Shown: one piece after another, positions 9,074 to 17,700 of the stretch
How positions within the stretch are numbered: position 1 is the first letter of the stretch
Layout of the letters: each line of letters opens with the position of its first letter
Source: Pseudonocardia terrae
Lineage (GTDB): Bacteria; Actinomycetota; Actinomycetes; Mycobacteriales; Pseudonocardiaceae
Length of the DNA stretch: 64,000 nt
Direction of reading: 5' to 3'
NCBI RefSeq assembly: GCF_021343995.1
Contig: NZ_JAJTTE010000008.1
Coordinates: forward strand, 100,659 to 164,658
Position numbers and translations under genes: made by a program
Notes under the pieces: model-generated
Database searches by the model: none
Told to the model about the DNA's origin: nothing
Seen by the model: the letters and a program-made list of their open reading frames with translations, nothing else

Positions 9074-9949
9074 TCAAACCGCCAGATCCAGCGGCAGGTC
9101 CGCGATGTCTTTGAGGCGGTTGCCTTGGATCATGGTGTCGAGCAGCTCCGCGGTGTCACCGCCACCGTCGGCCTGGACGGCGTCGATCAACTCGGGCAAC
9201 GCGAAGTGATACACGCAGTCGAGGTCACCGGTTCCCAACGCGAGGGAGGAGATGCGGGCCGGCGTGGGCTCGCCAGTGACCACGGCGATGTGAGGGAGCC
9301 GCCCCTTGCGGTTGCGGATGAGGTTGAGAGCCTCGCTGCGGGCGTTCTGCGCTCGGTCGCTGCGGAGCGTCCACTTACATGAGATCACTGCATGCAAGAT
9401 CTCCTGGGGCTGCACGGCTGCGCGGAGCGAGGCGCGGGTCGCGACACTGCCGTCGACGAGCAGTGCCGGCGTGTTGATCTCGTCGTCAGCGACGGGGGCG
9501 CGGGAGACGACCACGTCGGGGGCGATGGCGTAGCCGTTGCCGAGGACCGTGCGCAGCGACGGGTTCTCCTCGACCGCGCGGGTGAGCTCAACGAGGTGGC
9601 GGTACTGCTCATACTGCGCGACTCCGGCACCAGGGCCGCGGCCGCCGATCTTGCGGATCGTCCAGTTCCCGGGCCGTAGGTGTTCAAGCCGTGGGAACGT
9701 CGCGCTGAGGAAGTCAGCGCAGAGCTGTTCAAACTGGCCACCGGAGGTCTGCCCAGCCAGTCGCCGTACCCCAGTCTCGGAGTTCAGCATTTTGGCGATG
9801 TGGAGGGCGTAGGCCTTGCTCGCCTTGCTACCGCTGTCGGCGTTGCTGGCCACGCCGTTGTCACTCACCGTCAGCACCCCGCTAGCGAGCAGCGCGGTAT
9901 GGAAACGCCGCCGCTCCGACACAAATCGCGCCTCACCATCCACCAGCAC
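9074..9949 (-). CDS. Type II restriction endonuclease, NgoMIV family
   Basis: A 291-residue protein, close to NgoMIV in length (about 286). The active site is intact: APDVVV gives D145, the SCK motif gives S190 and K192, and E206 lies in NARSEALN. The D-to-K spacing of 47 equals that of NgoMIV (D140, K187). The RSDR stretch right after the catalytic Lys (R196, D198, R199) corresponds to NgoMIV R191, D193 and R194, which read the GGC half-site, so GCCGGC is the predicted target. It runs convergent to the Z1 operon and in the same direction as vsr, with the methylase divergent. The start ATG 9949 has a G-rich sequence upstream. Confidence 0.9.
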   Translation of the reverse strand: MLVDGEARFVSERRRFHTALLASGVLTVSDNGVASNADSGSKASKAYALHIAKMLNSETGVRRLAGQTSGGQFEQLCADFLSATFPRLEHLRPGNWTIRKIGGRGPGAGVAQYEQYRHLVELTRAVEENPSLRTVLGNGYAIAPDVVVSRAPVADDEINTPALLVDGSVATRASLRAAVQPQEILHAVISCKWTLRSDRAQNARSEALNLIRNRKGRLPHIAVVTGEPTPARISSLALGTGDLDCVYHFALPELIDAVQADGGGDTAELLDTMIQGNRLKDIADLPLDLAV

Positions 9950-10112
9950 TCACCCCGCCTGCCACATCCAAGCTGTCGTCGAACCCGGGCTGCGTGACTC
10001 TCCAGCTGGACCACGCGAGCCTCGCACGTGATCTTCACTAGCATGAGGCGGCCCAGAGATCGGCGCGGGACTACATACATCCCAGGCCAGCAATCTCGTC
10101 GGTCAAGATAAA

Positions 10113-10541
10113 TCAGTGGGGACCGCGGCTGCGCACGACGGCCTCGACCCGAAGTGCGGACGCAGACGGATCTTCGTGCTCCCACACCCTGACGACTTCC
10201 CAACCGGCCTCGGCCAGCCGCTGATCGGTATCGCGGTCACGGCGCCGGTTCGCGTCGACCTTCTCAGCCCAGAACCGCGAGTTCGTGGCGGCCACAGTGT
10301 GATGCTGCGGGCAGCCGTGCCAGAAGCAGCCGTCGAGGAACACTGCGACCCGAGCCCGGGTGAAGACCAAGTCCGCGGTGCGCCGCAGTGCCCGTATCGG
10401 TCGCGCGTTGACTCGATACCGCAGTCCCAGGGCGTGTACCGCCGATCGCAACGCCAGCTCCGGGCGCGTGTCCCGGCCCCGGTTGGAGCGCATGCTCGCC
10501 CGCACCCCGGGTGACGACGCCCATGAGTCAGCTTGTGCCAC
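10113..10541 (-). CDS. vsr: Very short patch repair (Vsr) endonuclease
   Basis: A 142-residue protein, the normal Vsr length. It has the N-terminal RDTRPELALRSAVHALGLRYR, the catalytic Asp in TADLVF, and the FLDGCFWHGCPQH zinc/active-site block followed by FWAEKVDANRRRD and WEVVRVWEHED. Vsr nicks 5' of the T in T:G mismatches produced by deamination of 5-methylcytosine, so it protects the genome from the mutagenic side effect of the neighbouring m5C methylase. GTG 10541 is chosen because it gives the family length; the 5' end overlaps no methylase codons if that gene starts at 10609. It is separated from the endonuclease by 163 bp. Confidence 0.9.
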   Translation of the reverse strand: MAQADSWASSPGVRASMRSNRGRDTRPELALRSAVHALGLRYRVNARPIRALRRTADLVFTRARVAVFLDGCFWHGCPQHHTVAATNSRFWAEKVDANRRRDRDTDQRLAEAGWEVVRVWEHEDPSASALRVEAVVRSRGPH

Positions 10542-10608
10542 GAACGGGCAGCTTAGAGCCGGCTGGCGCACCTGGAGTGCCCCCTGGCGTGCCAGCCCGG
10601 GATTGTCG

Positions 10609-11733
10609 GTGGTCACGCATAACATCACCCTCGTGACCAAGGCCCCGACGCTCATCGACCTGTTCGCCGGGTGCGGCGGGATGACCGCAGGCTTCACCCG
10701 GCATGGCTTCAACCCGGTCCTCGCGGTCGAGCACGACCTGCACGCCGCCGCGACGTACGCCGCCAACTACGGCGAGGACCACATCCACTGGGGCGACATC
10801 GCCGAGGTCGCCGACGACGACATCCCTGACGCCGACGTCGTCATCGGTGGCCCACCATGTCAGGGCTTCTCGAACCTCGGCAGTAAGGACGTCAACGACC
10901 CTCGGAATCAGCTCTGGAAGCAGTACCTGCGGTTCGTGCAGATTGCACGTCCTCAAGTCTTCGTGATCGAGAACGTTGACCGCTTCCACAAGAGCGCTGA
11001 GTTCCAGCTCCTTCGCGACGAAGCCGATCACGGCATGATCGAGGACTACGAGCTCACCCACGGGCTGCTGCTCGCAGCCGACTACGGCGTTCCACAAAGG
11101 CGGACTCGCACCATCATCATCGGCTCACGTGTCGGCCGAATCCCGCACCCCGAGCCGACTCATTCGAAATTCCCAACACTGTCTGGCACGCAACCTTGGC
11201 GCACGGTGCGCGACGCGATCAGCGCTCTGCCCGAACGTCCCGACACCACTGAACTCCCCGATACCAAGACCGACTACTTCGGTCGCGTAGTGCCGGGCGA
11301 GTTCAAGTGGCTGGACCTTCATTTCGGACGCAAGCCACGCGAGCAGTCGCTCTTGCGCTACGACTGCATCCCGCCTGGCGGCGGCCGCTTCGACCTGCCT
11401 GACGAGCTGCTGCCGCGGTGTTGGCGAGAGAAGAAGACCGGCACCACCGATGTCATGGGGCGCATGCGGTGGGACCACCCTTCGCTGACGATCCGTACTG
11501 AATTCTTCAAGCCGGAGAAGGGCCAGTACCTCCACCCCCAGTGGGAGGCCGACCGTCCGGAGCGGCGGGTGAACCGCGTCATCACCCACCTCGAAGCAGC
11601 GTTGCTGCAAGAGTTCCCGGAAACCTTCGCCTGGTGTGGCTCGAAGATCCAGATCGCCAAGCAGATCGGTAACGCCGTCCCAGTCGGTCTCGCAGCTGCG
11701 ATCGCCCGCCACGTGCAGTCATACCTGCAGTAG
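10609..11733 (+). CDS. DNA cytosine-5 methyltransferase
   Basis: A 374-residue protein with ordered m5C methylase motifs: I (DLFAGCGGMTAGF), IV (GGPPCQGFS with the catalytic Cys), VI (ENVDRF), VIII (QRRTRTIIIG) and X (QIGNAVPVGLA). It modifies the site cut by the adjacent NgoMIV-like enzyme, predicted GCCGGC. Start GTG 10609 or GTG 10633 both lie just before motif I; the frame extends upstream into vsr but that part is not methylase-like. It is divergent from vsr, a common layout that lets the methylase be expressed first. Confidence 0.92.
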   Translation: MVTHNITLVTKAPTLIDLFAGCGGMTAGFTRHGFNPVLAVEHDLHAAATYAANYGEDHIHWGDIAEVADDDIPDADVVIGGPPCQGFSNLGSKDVNDPRNQLWKQYLRFVQIARPQVFVIENVDRFHKSAEFQLLRDEADHGMIEDYELTHGLLLAADYGVPQRRTRTIIIGSRVGRIPHPEPTHSKFPTLSGTQPWRTVRDAISALPERPDTTELPDTKTDYFGRVVPGEFKWLDLHFGRKPREQSLLRYDCIPPGGGRFDLPDELLPRCWREKKTGTTDVMGRMRWDHPSLTIRTEFFKPEKGQYLHPQWEADRPERRVNRVITHLEAALLQEFPETFAWCGSKIQIAKQIGNAVPVGLAAAIARHVQSYLQ

Positions 11734-11833
11734 CCGCTCCCGAGGAGGCGGTCGACACGGTCGACAACATGGCCTGGAGTTTGTCGGTGCGGTGTGCGAC
11801 TCTAAGTAGCCGGGTCGGCGTGCAATACCAGCG

Positions 11834-12028
11834 TCAGCCCGGCCACGGAGACCACCATGGAGTCCTGGTTCCTGTCTTGATCCGTCCGGCGAGCGTGGCG
11901 GCGTAGAAGCGCGCCAGCTCGTCATGGTCGCGGCACTCGATGGTCAGCGCAGCAATTCCCGTCCCCGCCGCATCGAGCGTGCTGCTCGGCGGTGAGGGCG
12001 GCTCTGAGGTCGCGGAGTCACTGACCAT
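11834..12028 (-). pseudogene. Truncated VOC/glyoxalase-like gene
   Basis: The first about 50 codons from ATG 12028 resemble the start of a VOC-superfamily protein (AALTIECRDHDELARFYAAT, where a DHDxLARFYxxLLG pattern is typical), then the frame runs into unrelated residues and stops at 11834. No metal-binding or C-terminal VOC segments are found downstream in any frame. It is a remnant left by deletion. Confidence 0.5.
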
Positions 12029-12064
12029 CTTCCGCCGAACCTCAGTCGGTGGAAGGGTCCAGCC

Positions 12065-12527
12065 ATGAACTCCTTCCTGCTCATCTGGGACAGCAGCGAC
12101 AAGAGCTACAACCCCGATGACTACGCCAGCGACATCGCCGCGTCGTCCCGGGAGGAGAGGATCTCGACCTGGTGGAGCTTCGGCAGCCGAAGGCGCGGTG
12201 CGGAGAAGGGCGATCGCGTTTACCTGCTCCGGCAGTACAACGACCGCGGCATCGTGGCGAGCGGATACCTGGAGAGCGGCAACATCACCGAGCGCCCGCA
12301 CTGGGATGACCCGAGGAAGACCATCCACACCGTCGACGTCTCGTGGGACTCCGTCATGCCTTCCCGAAGACCGGCTCGACATCGACGACTTGGTCGCTCA
12401 GGTACCGGGCCACAGTTGGAACAGCGTCTACGGGGGTGGGCAACTCCTCGAGCCGGAAACGGCAGCGAAGCTCGAGGACGTCTGGCGCGGCCACCTTGAG
12501 GGGGTCGGGTATCCGCTGCCGAGCTAG
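12065..12527 (+). pseudogene. Frameshifted EVE/5mC-reader-like restriction protein
   Basis: The N-terminal frame (12065 to about 12355) reads FLLIWDSSDKSYNPDDY, GDRVYLLRQ, GIVASGYLESG and VDVSWDSV, a pattern typical of EVE-like modules found in front of HNH nucleases. The continuation LPEDRLDIDDLVAQVPGHSW and YGGGQLLEPETAAKLEDVW is in another frame, reached by a one-base shift near 12355-12365. The protein then stops at 12525-12527, where intact relatives usually continue into an HNH nuclease. So it is frameshifted and probably also lost its nuclease. It would have cut modified DNA, in line with a defence island. Confidence 0.6.
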
Positions 12528-12736
12528 GGTGTCCCCTCGTCCAGGGTGGCTTCGAACTCGGTTATGTCCTTCTCCAGCGCGCGGAGTGCGAGATCAAGCC
12601 GCTCCGACGTCGCCGGACTGCGTAGGCGCTTCATCGAGGCGGCCACCTCCTCATGTGTAGCGAAGCCCCACTCCGCAAGCCGGTCGTCCGGCTTCCCTGC
12701 GTCGGTGACTCGCTTGTAATCGCCACGTCCTTGGTC
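12524..12736 (-). CDS. Small coding-like frame after an amber stop
   Basis: Directly after the TAG stop (12737-12739) of the next-listed gene, the same frame stays open for 70 codons and reads like real protein: YKRVTDAGKPDDRLAEWGF, THEEVAASMKRLR, ALRALEKDITEFEATLDEG. It has no ATG near its start; the first usable start is the GTG inside HEEVAAS. Its stop TAG shares a CTAG with the stop of the convergent EVE-like pseudogene. It may be the severed C-terminus of the upstream gene or a small separate gene. Confidence 0.4.
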   Translation of the reverse strand, partial: DQGRGDYKRVTDAGKPDDRLAEWGFATHEEVAASMKRLRSPATSERLDLALRALEKDITEFEATLDEGTP

Positions 12737-13258
12737 CTATACCGCGGACTGGGACGTCGGCTCAGTGATCGCCACCCGCTCGAACAGCAATGCCAGTTCG
12801 CTCAGCCACAACCCGATGACCTGCGCCTTTAAACCACGGTCGGAAGCCACCAACACAACTGCGTCTCCCTGGTCCCACTCAGGCTTTAGGATGTAGACCA
12901 GCACCCGGCTGTGGATGATCTGGTTGATCAGTACGTGGGTAGCTGTCTTTGACTCCCGGGACACCGTGAGGTCGAACCACTTGCGGATGTCGAAGATATC
13001 AAACGGATACATCATCGCCGCACTCGGCTGGAAGGGCTGCCTGCGCGGAAGGACCACCGTCTCGATTGGTTGGTCAGACAATGCGTCCGGCAATTTCCCA
13101 CTTTCCATGAGCTTCCGGACAGAGAAGCACCCAAGCAGAATCTGCTTCTCCCGCAGAGCAACTGCAGACTCTGGCCACCTGGTCTGAGTCGCCTTCTTAC
13201 GCAAGTCCCGGCTGTACCTGTAGAGGTCGCGACGCCAGTAGATGGACTCGACGATCAT
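12737..13258 (-). CDS. Hypothetical protein
   Basis: A 173-residue protein. ATG 13258 has AGGAG 6-7 nt upstream. The sequence is soluble and mixed, with YWRRDLYRYSRDLRKKA at the N-terminus, ALREKQILLGCFSVRKLMES, a central FDIFDIRKWFDL and a helical C-terminus (GLWLSELALLFERV). No family is recognised. It ends in TAG followed in frame by a further coding-like stretch, so it may be a C-terminally truncated form of a protein of about 240 residues. It lies just after the lipoprotein gene on the same strand (8 bp gap). Confidence 0.65.
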   Translation of the reverse strand: MIVESIYWRRDLYRYSRDLRKKATQTRWPESAVALREKQILLGCFSVRKLMESGKLPDALSDQPIETVVLPRRQPFQPSAAMMYPFDIFDIRKWFDLTVSRESKTATHVLINQIIHSRVLVYILKPEWDQGDAVVLVASDRGLKAQVIGLWLSELALLFERVAITEPTSQSAV

Positions 13259-13266
13259 CCGAGCTC

Positions 13267-13851
13267 CTAGGCAGCGCCGTACGTCCATTCCCAGCCACCG
13301 AGACTCGGGTTCGGGTGCGGGAAGAGCAGCGTGCCCGTCGGGCTGGTGACGTCAAATACCAACGAACCCCGGTACTTCGAGCCGGGAGTCATCTGCGTCG
13401 TGAGCTGCTTGCTGTTGTCGATGCACGAGTAGCTGGATCCGGTTGCGATGCTCGACTCAGTCACGCCGTCAGCACCGACGGCCGACCAGGAGAACGGGTT
13501 GATCTGGTAGCCCATGTTCGTCGGCATGGTCGGAGTCGTCTCCACACGCATGTCGACCTGCACGAAGTGCCCGTGCTCAGAGGCAGAGGCGAACCTGTTG
13601 GTGCACTGCGGATCCACCGTGATCTTGTCGACGACGAACTTCACCGAGATGTCGCCGTTGCTGACGCCCCAGCCGCCCGTCTCGCCGATCTGCTTGACCA
13701 GGAAGCCGCGCTCCGAGGTAGGTGCGCTCGGAGTAGTCGGAGCGGCTGCCGTCGGGACGTCCACAGTCGGCGTCGGGTACGCGCTGTTGGAGCAGCCAGC
13801 CAGAGCGAACACAGCGGCGGCGATGACGACGAAGGGGGCAGAGCGACGCAC
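13267..13851 (-). CDS. Secreted lipoprotein, DUF4352-like
   Basis: A 194-residue protein starting at GTG 13851 with AAGAGG upstream. It has a lipoprotein signal peptide (MRRSAPFVVIAAAVFALAGC, lipobox LAGC with Cys20), a Pro/Thr-rich linker to residue about 48, and a beta-rich domain with HFVQVDMRVETT and GSLVFDV, resembling the DUF4352 immunoglobulin-like domain found on actinobacterial surface proteins. It is predicted to be anchored outside the membrane. Function is unknown; in an integrated element it could serve in surface exclusion, which is only a guess. Confidence 0.75.
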   Translation of the reverse strand: MRRSAPFVVIAAAVFALAGCSNSAYPTPTVDVPTAAAPTTPSAPTSERGFLVKQIGETGGWGVSNGDISVKFVVDKITVDPQCTNRFASASEHGHFVQVDMRVETTPTMPTNMGYQINPFSWSAVGADGVTESSIATGSSYSCIDNSKQLTTQMTPGSKYRGSLVFDVTSPTGTLLFPHPNPSLGGWEWTYGAA

Positions 13852-13989
13852 GGGGACCTCTTGGGTAGTAAGGCATTTCTGTTCCGCTCGTCGCCGCGTA
13901 CAGGTGGTTCGTTAGCTCACGCCAGGTATCGCTACCCAAGTGTGATGATGACTCCAAGCCCCCGGTGATCATGGCTGGTCGCCATCTAC

Positions 13990-14246
13990 TCAACTACGGC
14001 GGTAGACCTCAGCCAACAGCCGCTCACTCCACTTCAGCGCCTCGTTCGCGCCTCTCGCCTTCGCGTAGATGTCTCGGGCCGCTTCTTCGGCGAACTGTTG
14101 ACGGGCAGTCGGGACGTAGCTGCCAGCCAGCCTCCGCCGCAGCTCGTCTGCCTCGCGCCTGCCAGGCCACCGCCGGGAGCCACGAGCAGCACCGCGAGAA
14201 CGCCGACCAATGCCATCCGACGCCTTCCTGCGGGATGGCAAGTCAT
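13990..14246 (-). pseudogene. Frameshifted small secreted protein gene
   Basis: From ATG 14246 the first frame encodes a signal-peptide-like stretch (RRRMALVGVLAVLLVAPGG). A different frame, entered by a shift near 14160-14175, encodes a plausible mature part (READELRRRLAGSYVPTA, EEAARDIYAKARGANEALKW) and stops at 13990. Together they would make about 80 residues. It is either a frameshift mutation or a sequence error. No family is recognised. Confidence 0.45.
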
Positions 14247-14335
14247 CGGCTAATCGTCCCAGTCAAGGTCACCGCCCTCATAGCCGGGGTTCTTGACCCT
14301 CCACACTGTCGGGGTCGTGTGCGACTCTTGGCGTC

Positions 14336-14782
14336 ATGCGCGTCACAGCACGCGATCTCTCCTCAATCCCGGCCAGCAATCTGCGGGTCGGGCATGAGGA
14401 GTTCGCGGAGCTCTGGTGCGCCGCCGAGGCGCAAGCCGACTCGTCCGCGGTACGGCGCGGGACGGACTGGGTCGCGGGCGGCGTCGCGATGACCTGCAGA
14501 TGGCTTGCTGGGGCGACGGTCGAGCTGAACGGGCGACGCCGGCTGCCGCTCTCGCCGATCACGCATCGCTCGCGGCCAGCGTTCGAGGAGCTGATCGAGG
14601 CGGAGTACGTGGCCGCGGTCGGCATGGAGGCGCAGCCGCCGGAGGAGCGGCTGTACGGGGATCGGCCTGGGTATGTCGAGGCGGTGGCCGCGACGCTGCG
14701 GTGGGCGTGGCGGCGGAGCGGACCTGTGCCGGACCTGCGGCTGGTGAACGCCGCGCCGGTGCCTACGGCTGTTCGGCCGTAG
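14336..14782 (+). CDS. Hypothetical protein next to the relaxase
   Basis: A 148-residue soluble protein with a GGVAMTCRWLAG segment, an FEELIEAEYVAA helix and a PGYVEAVAATLRWAWRR helix. Proteins of this type are often found convergent to MobF relaxase genes in actinobacterial elements, but I do not know a function. The last codons form one arm of a long hairpin (14752-14793). No good ribosome-binding site is seen before ATG 14336. Confidence 0.65.
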   Translation: MRVTARDLSSIPASNLRVGHEEFAELWCAAEAQADSSAVRRGTDWVAGGVAMTCRWLAGATVELNGRRRLPLSPITHRSRPAFEELIEAEYVAAVGMEAQPPEERLYGDRPGYVEAVAATLRWAWRRSGPVPDLRLVNAAPVPTAVRP

Positions 14783-14793
14783 GCACCGGCGCG
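14752..14793. terminator. Bidirectional hairpin terminator
   Basis: CGCGCCGGTGCCTACGGC (14752-14769) and its exact complement (14776-14793) make an 18-bp perfect stem with a 6-nt TGTTCG loop. It overlaps the last codons and stop of the plus-strand gene and abuts the stop of the convergent relaxase gene (14794). It is well placed to end transcription from both sides. Confidence 0.75.
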
Positions 14794-17700
14794 TCACCCC
14801 TCGTCGACGAGGGTCAGCTCCTCCTCGGCTGCCCTATCATCTGCACTCCAGCGGTTGAGGTCGGCCGCTCGTTCCTGTGCTTCGCGGCCGGCGTCGTAGG
14901 CGTCCCTTGTGTTGATCTCGACGAGGGCGCGGTGGGCGCGGTCGAGTGAGGTGGTGACCTCTTCGGCTGAGGGAACGCGGACGGCGTCTTCCTCGAGCTG
15001 GAGCGGCTCCCGCGTGGACTCCTCGCGGACATCGTGCGCAGGAGGTTCTGGCTCGTCGAAGCGGTCGTCGGCGCGGCGGTCGAGCAGCTCGTAGTCCTCG
15101 GTGATCTCGCGGTGCGGGTCCTCGGCGACGTCGGCGTCGCGGTGCGCGGCGAGCCACTCGTCGGCGGTGACCTGCTGCTCGGGCTCGGCGCCTGCACGTC
15201 GTAGCGCGAGCTCGGCCTGGGCGCGGTCGCCTGCTGCTCGGGTTGCGGCGGTGTGGGCGAGCCAGCGGGAGCGGGCGTCGTCGAGCTGAGCGAGCTGTCC
15301 GGCGCGCTCGTCCAGCACCTCAGCGAGGGCAGCGCCTTCGGCTGCTTCGCGCCGGAGGTCTGCCTGGGCCTCGCTGGGCGCTGACTCGGCTTCGGCGGCG
15401 CGGGCGGCGGCGGCCTGACGATGGGCGGCTGCCGCCTGGCGGGTACCGGCGAGCTCGTTGCCGACGTACCGCGGGGCCCAGGCGGCCTCGCGCTCGGCAG
15501 CGCGGATGCGGACGCGGAGCTGGCCGTCGGACAGCTCCAGCTCCTCGCGGTCGATCTCCGGTCGGCCGAGGGAGCGCCACGCAGCGCGGTAGGCGGCGAA
15601 CTGCTCGACCTGGCCGGGCTTGGGTGCGGGGCCGAGGGCGTCGTCGTCGCTGTCGTGGCCGCGGAGCTCGCGGTAGGCAGCGACGCGGCCGACGTCGTCG
15701 ATCCAGAGGTCACGGGTGGTCGGATCGTCGGGGACCTCGCCGAATGCCGCGACCGCCCAGGCGGGCGCAGCCGCGGCGGCCTCGGCGCCGAGCTCGGCGG
15801 CGCGGCGGTCCGCGGCGGTGGCGAGCTCGTCAAGGTAGTGCTGCCAGTCGGGGTCGTCGATCCTCGGGGTCCAGTCAGCCCAGGAGCCGCCGACGGGGTC
15901 GAAGCGGTGGTCCTCGGTGATGCGGTGGTAGATCACGTTGGTGGCGTTCCGTACTCCGTCCAGGGGTCGGTCAGCGATGGCGTCCCGCAGGACCTGGCGG
16001 GCGTCGCGCCCGGCGATCTCCGCAGAGCGCAGGACCCGGGTCAACGAGGCGGCGCCGTCCTCGGCGGCGACGCGGGCTCGGTCGCGGATGGCCAGCGTGC
16101 CGTCGGCGGTGAGCTCGTCGAGCCAGGTCGCGGTGCGCTGGGTGGCGGCGAGGGTGGCGGCGTCGGCGAGGAGCTCGGCCGGGGTACGGACCGAGGCGGT
16201 CTCGTCGGCGGATTCGGTGGCGGTGGCCAGCGCGGAGCGGCTGGCGCTCTGCTCGGTGTCGTTGAGGACGGCGGCGAGGGCGGCGACCGGGTCGCGGCGG
16301 ACCTGGTGGGCGTCGGTGCCGTCCGCGGCGTCGTCCGGGCCGGTGCGGGTGGTGATGTGGGCGGTGTTGTCGTCGCGGCCGCGGGACATACCGACATAGA
16401 GCGCGGACTGGCTGGTGCGGGGGCTGACGACGGTGTGGCTGGTGTCGACGGTGGTGCCCTGCGCGGAGTTCACGGTCGAGGCATAGGCGAGCGCGAGGTT
16501 CTCCCGCACGTAGGCGCTGGGCAGGACAATCCGCTGCGCCTCGACCGCGTCCGGCTCGAGGTCGGGAGTGACCTCGAGGGAGCCGTCGTCGCGGGTGGCG
16601 AGGACGCGGTAGGTCTCGCGGTTGATCGGGCCGCGGCGGTTGCCCTCGACGCCGGCGAGGTCCCAGGCGTTTGCGCGGGCTTCCACGAGGTCTCCGACGC
16701 CCGCGTAGGTGCCCTGCAGCCCGAGCGGGACGCCGTGTTCGGCAACGCGCCCGAGCCGGACCAGCTCGGCGCGCAGGGTCGCGGACAGGCGGGCGGCCTG
16801 GTCGTTGGTGTCGACCAGCAGCAGTGACCGCTTCCCGGCGAGGGTGTCGCCGAGCCAGGCGCGGGTCGCGGACTGCTCGGCCTCGGCGACGGTGCCGGAG
16901 TCGAGGAGCCGGCCGTGCCGGTGGTACTCGCGCAGCACCGACTCATCGCCCGCGCGCAGCCGCAGGGACGCGGCACGTTCCCACTCGTCGCGGAAGCGGC
17001 GGGCGTCGGCGAGCTCGTAGCGCGCGCCGGCTGCGGCGAGCAGGTCCATTCCTCCGCCGGCGCCGACGGCGGCGAGCTGGCGGTGGTCGCCGACGAGCAG
17101 CAGCTTCGCCCCGGCGTTGTCAACATGGCGGTGGATGGCGGCGAGGGCGGGGGTGTCGGTCATCGCGGACTCGTCGACGACCACCAGGTCGCCGGCGCGC
17201 AGCCGCCACGTGGCGTCGTCCCCGGTGGTGCGGTGCTCGGCCTCGGGTGCGCTGAGGCGGTCCTGGGTGGCGAGCCAGCGGGCGACGTTACGGGAGGTCA
17301 GGCCCTCGGCGGTGAGGACCTCGGTGGCGATCTGCGAGGTCGCCAGCCCGAACACCCGCCGCTCGGCTCCCGTCTCGGGGTCGGGGTGGGTGGACCACGC
17401 TCGGGCCAAGGTTCCGACGACGAAGGACTTGCCGGTCCCGGCCGGGCCGACGAGCGACTCGACGCGCGCGCCGGAGGTGAGGACCCCGCGGACCGCGGCG
17501 GCCTGGTCGACGCCGAGCTCTACCCCGGACTCCCGCAGGTTCGCCAGGAACGCATCGACCGCAGGCGCGGAGACGGTCGCCGCTCCCCCGCCGCGGGTGG
17601 CGGCCACGAGGAGTCGCTCGGTGCGGACATGGTCGGGCGTGGCATAGAGCTGCCTGCCCGGAGCTTGGTAGGCCGACGAGCCGTCGGCGAGGCGCAGCTC

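Noticed and set aside
10360..10608. Extension of the methylase gene into vsr
   Set aside because: The extra residues match no methylase motif and overlap vsr antisense; motif I begins soon after GTG 10609.
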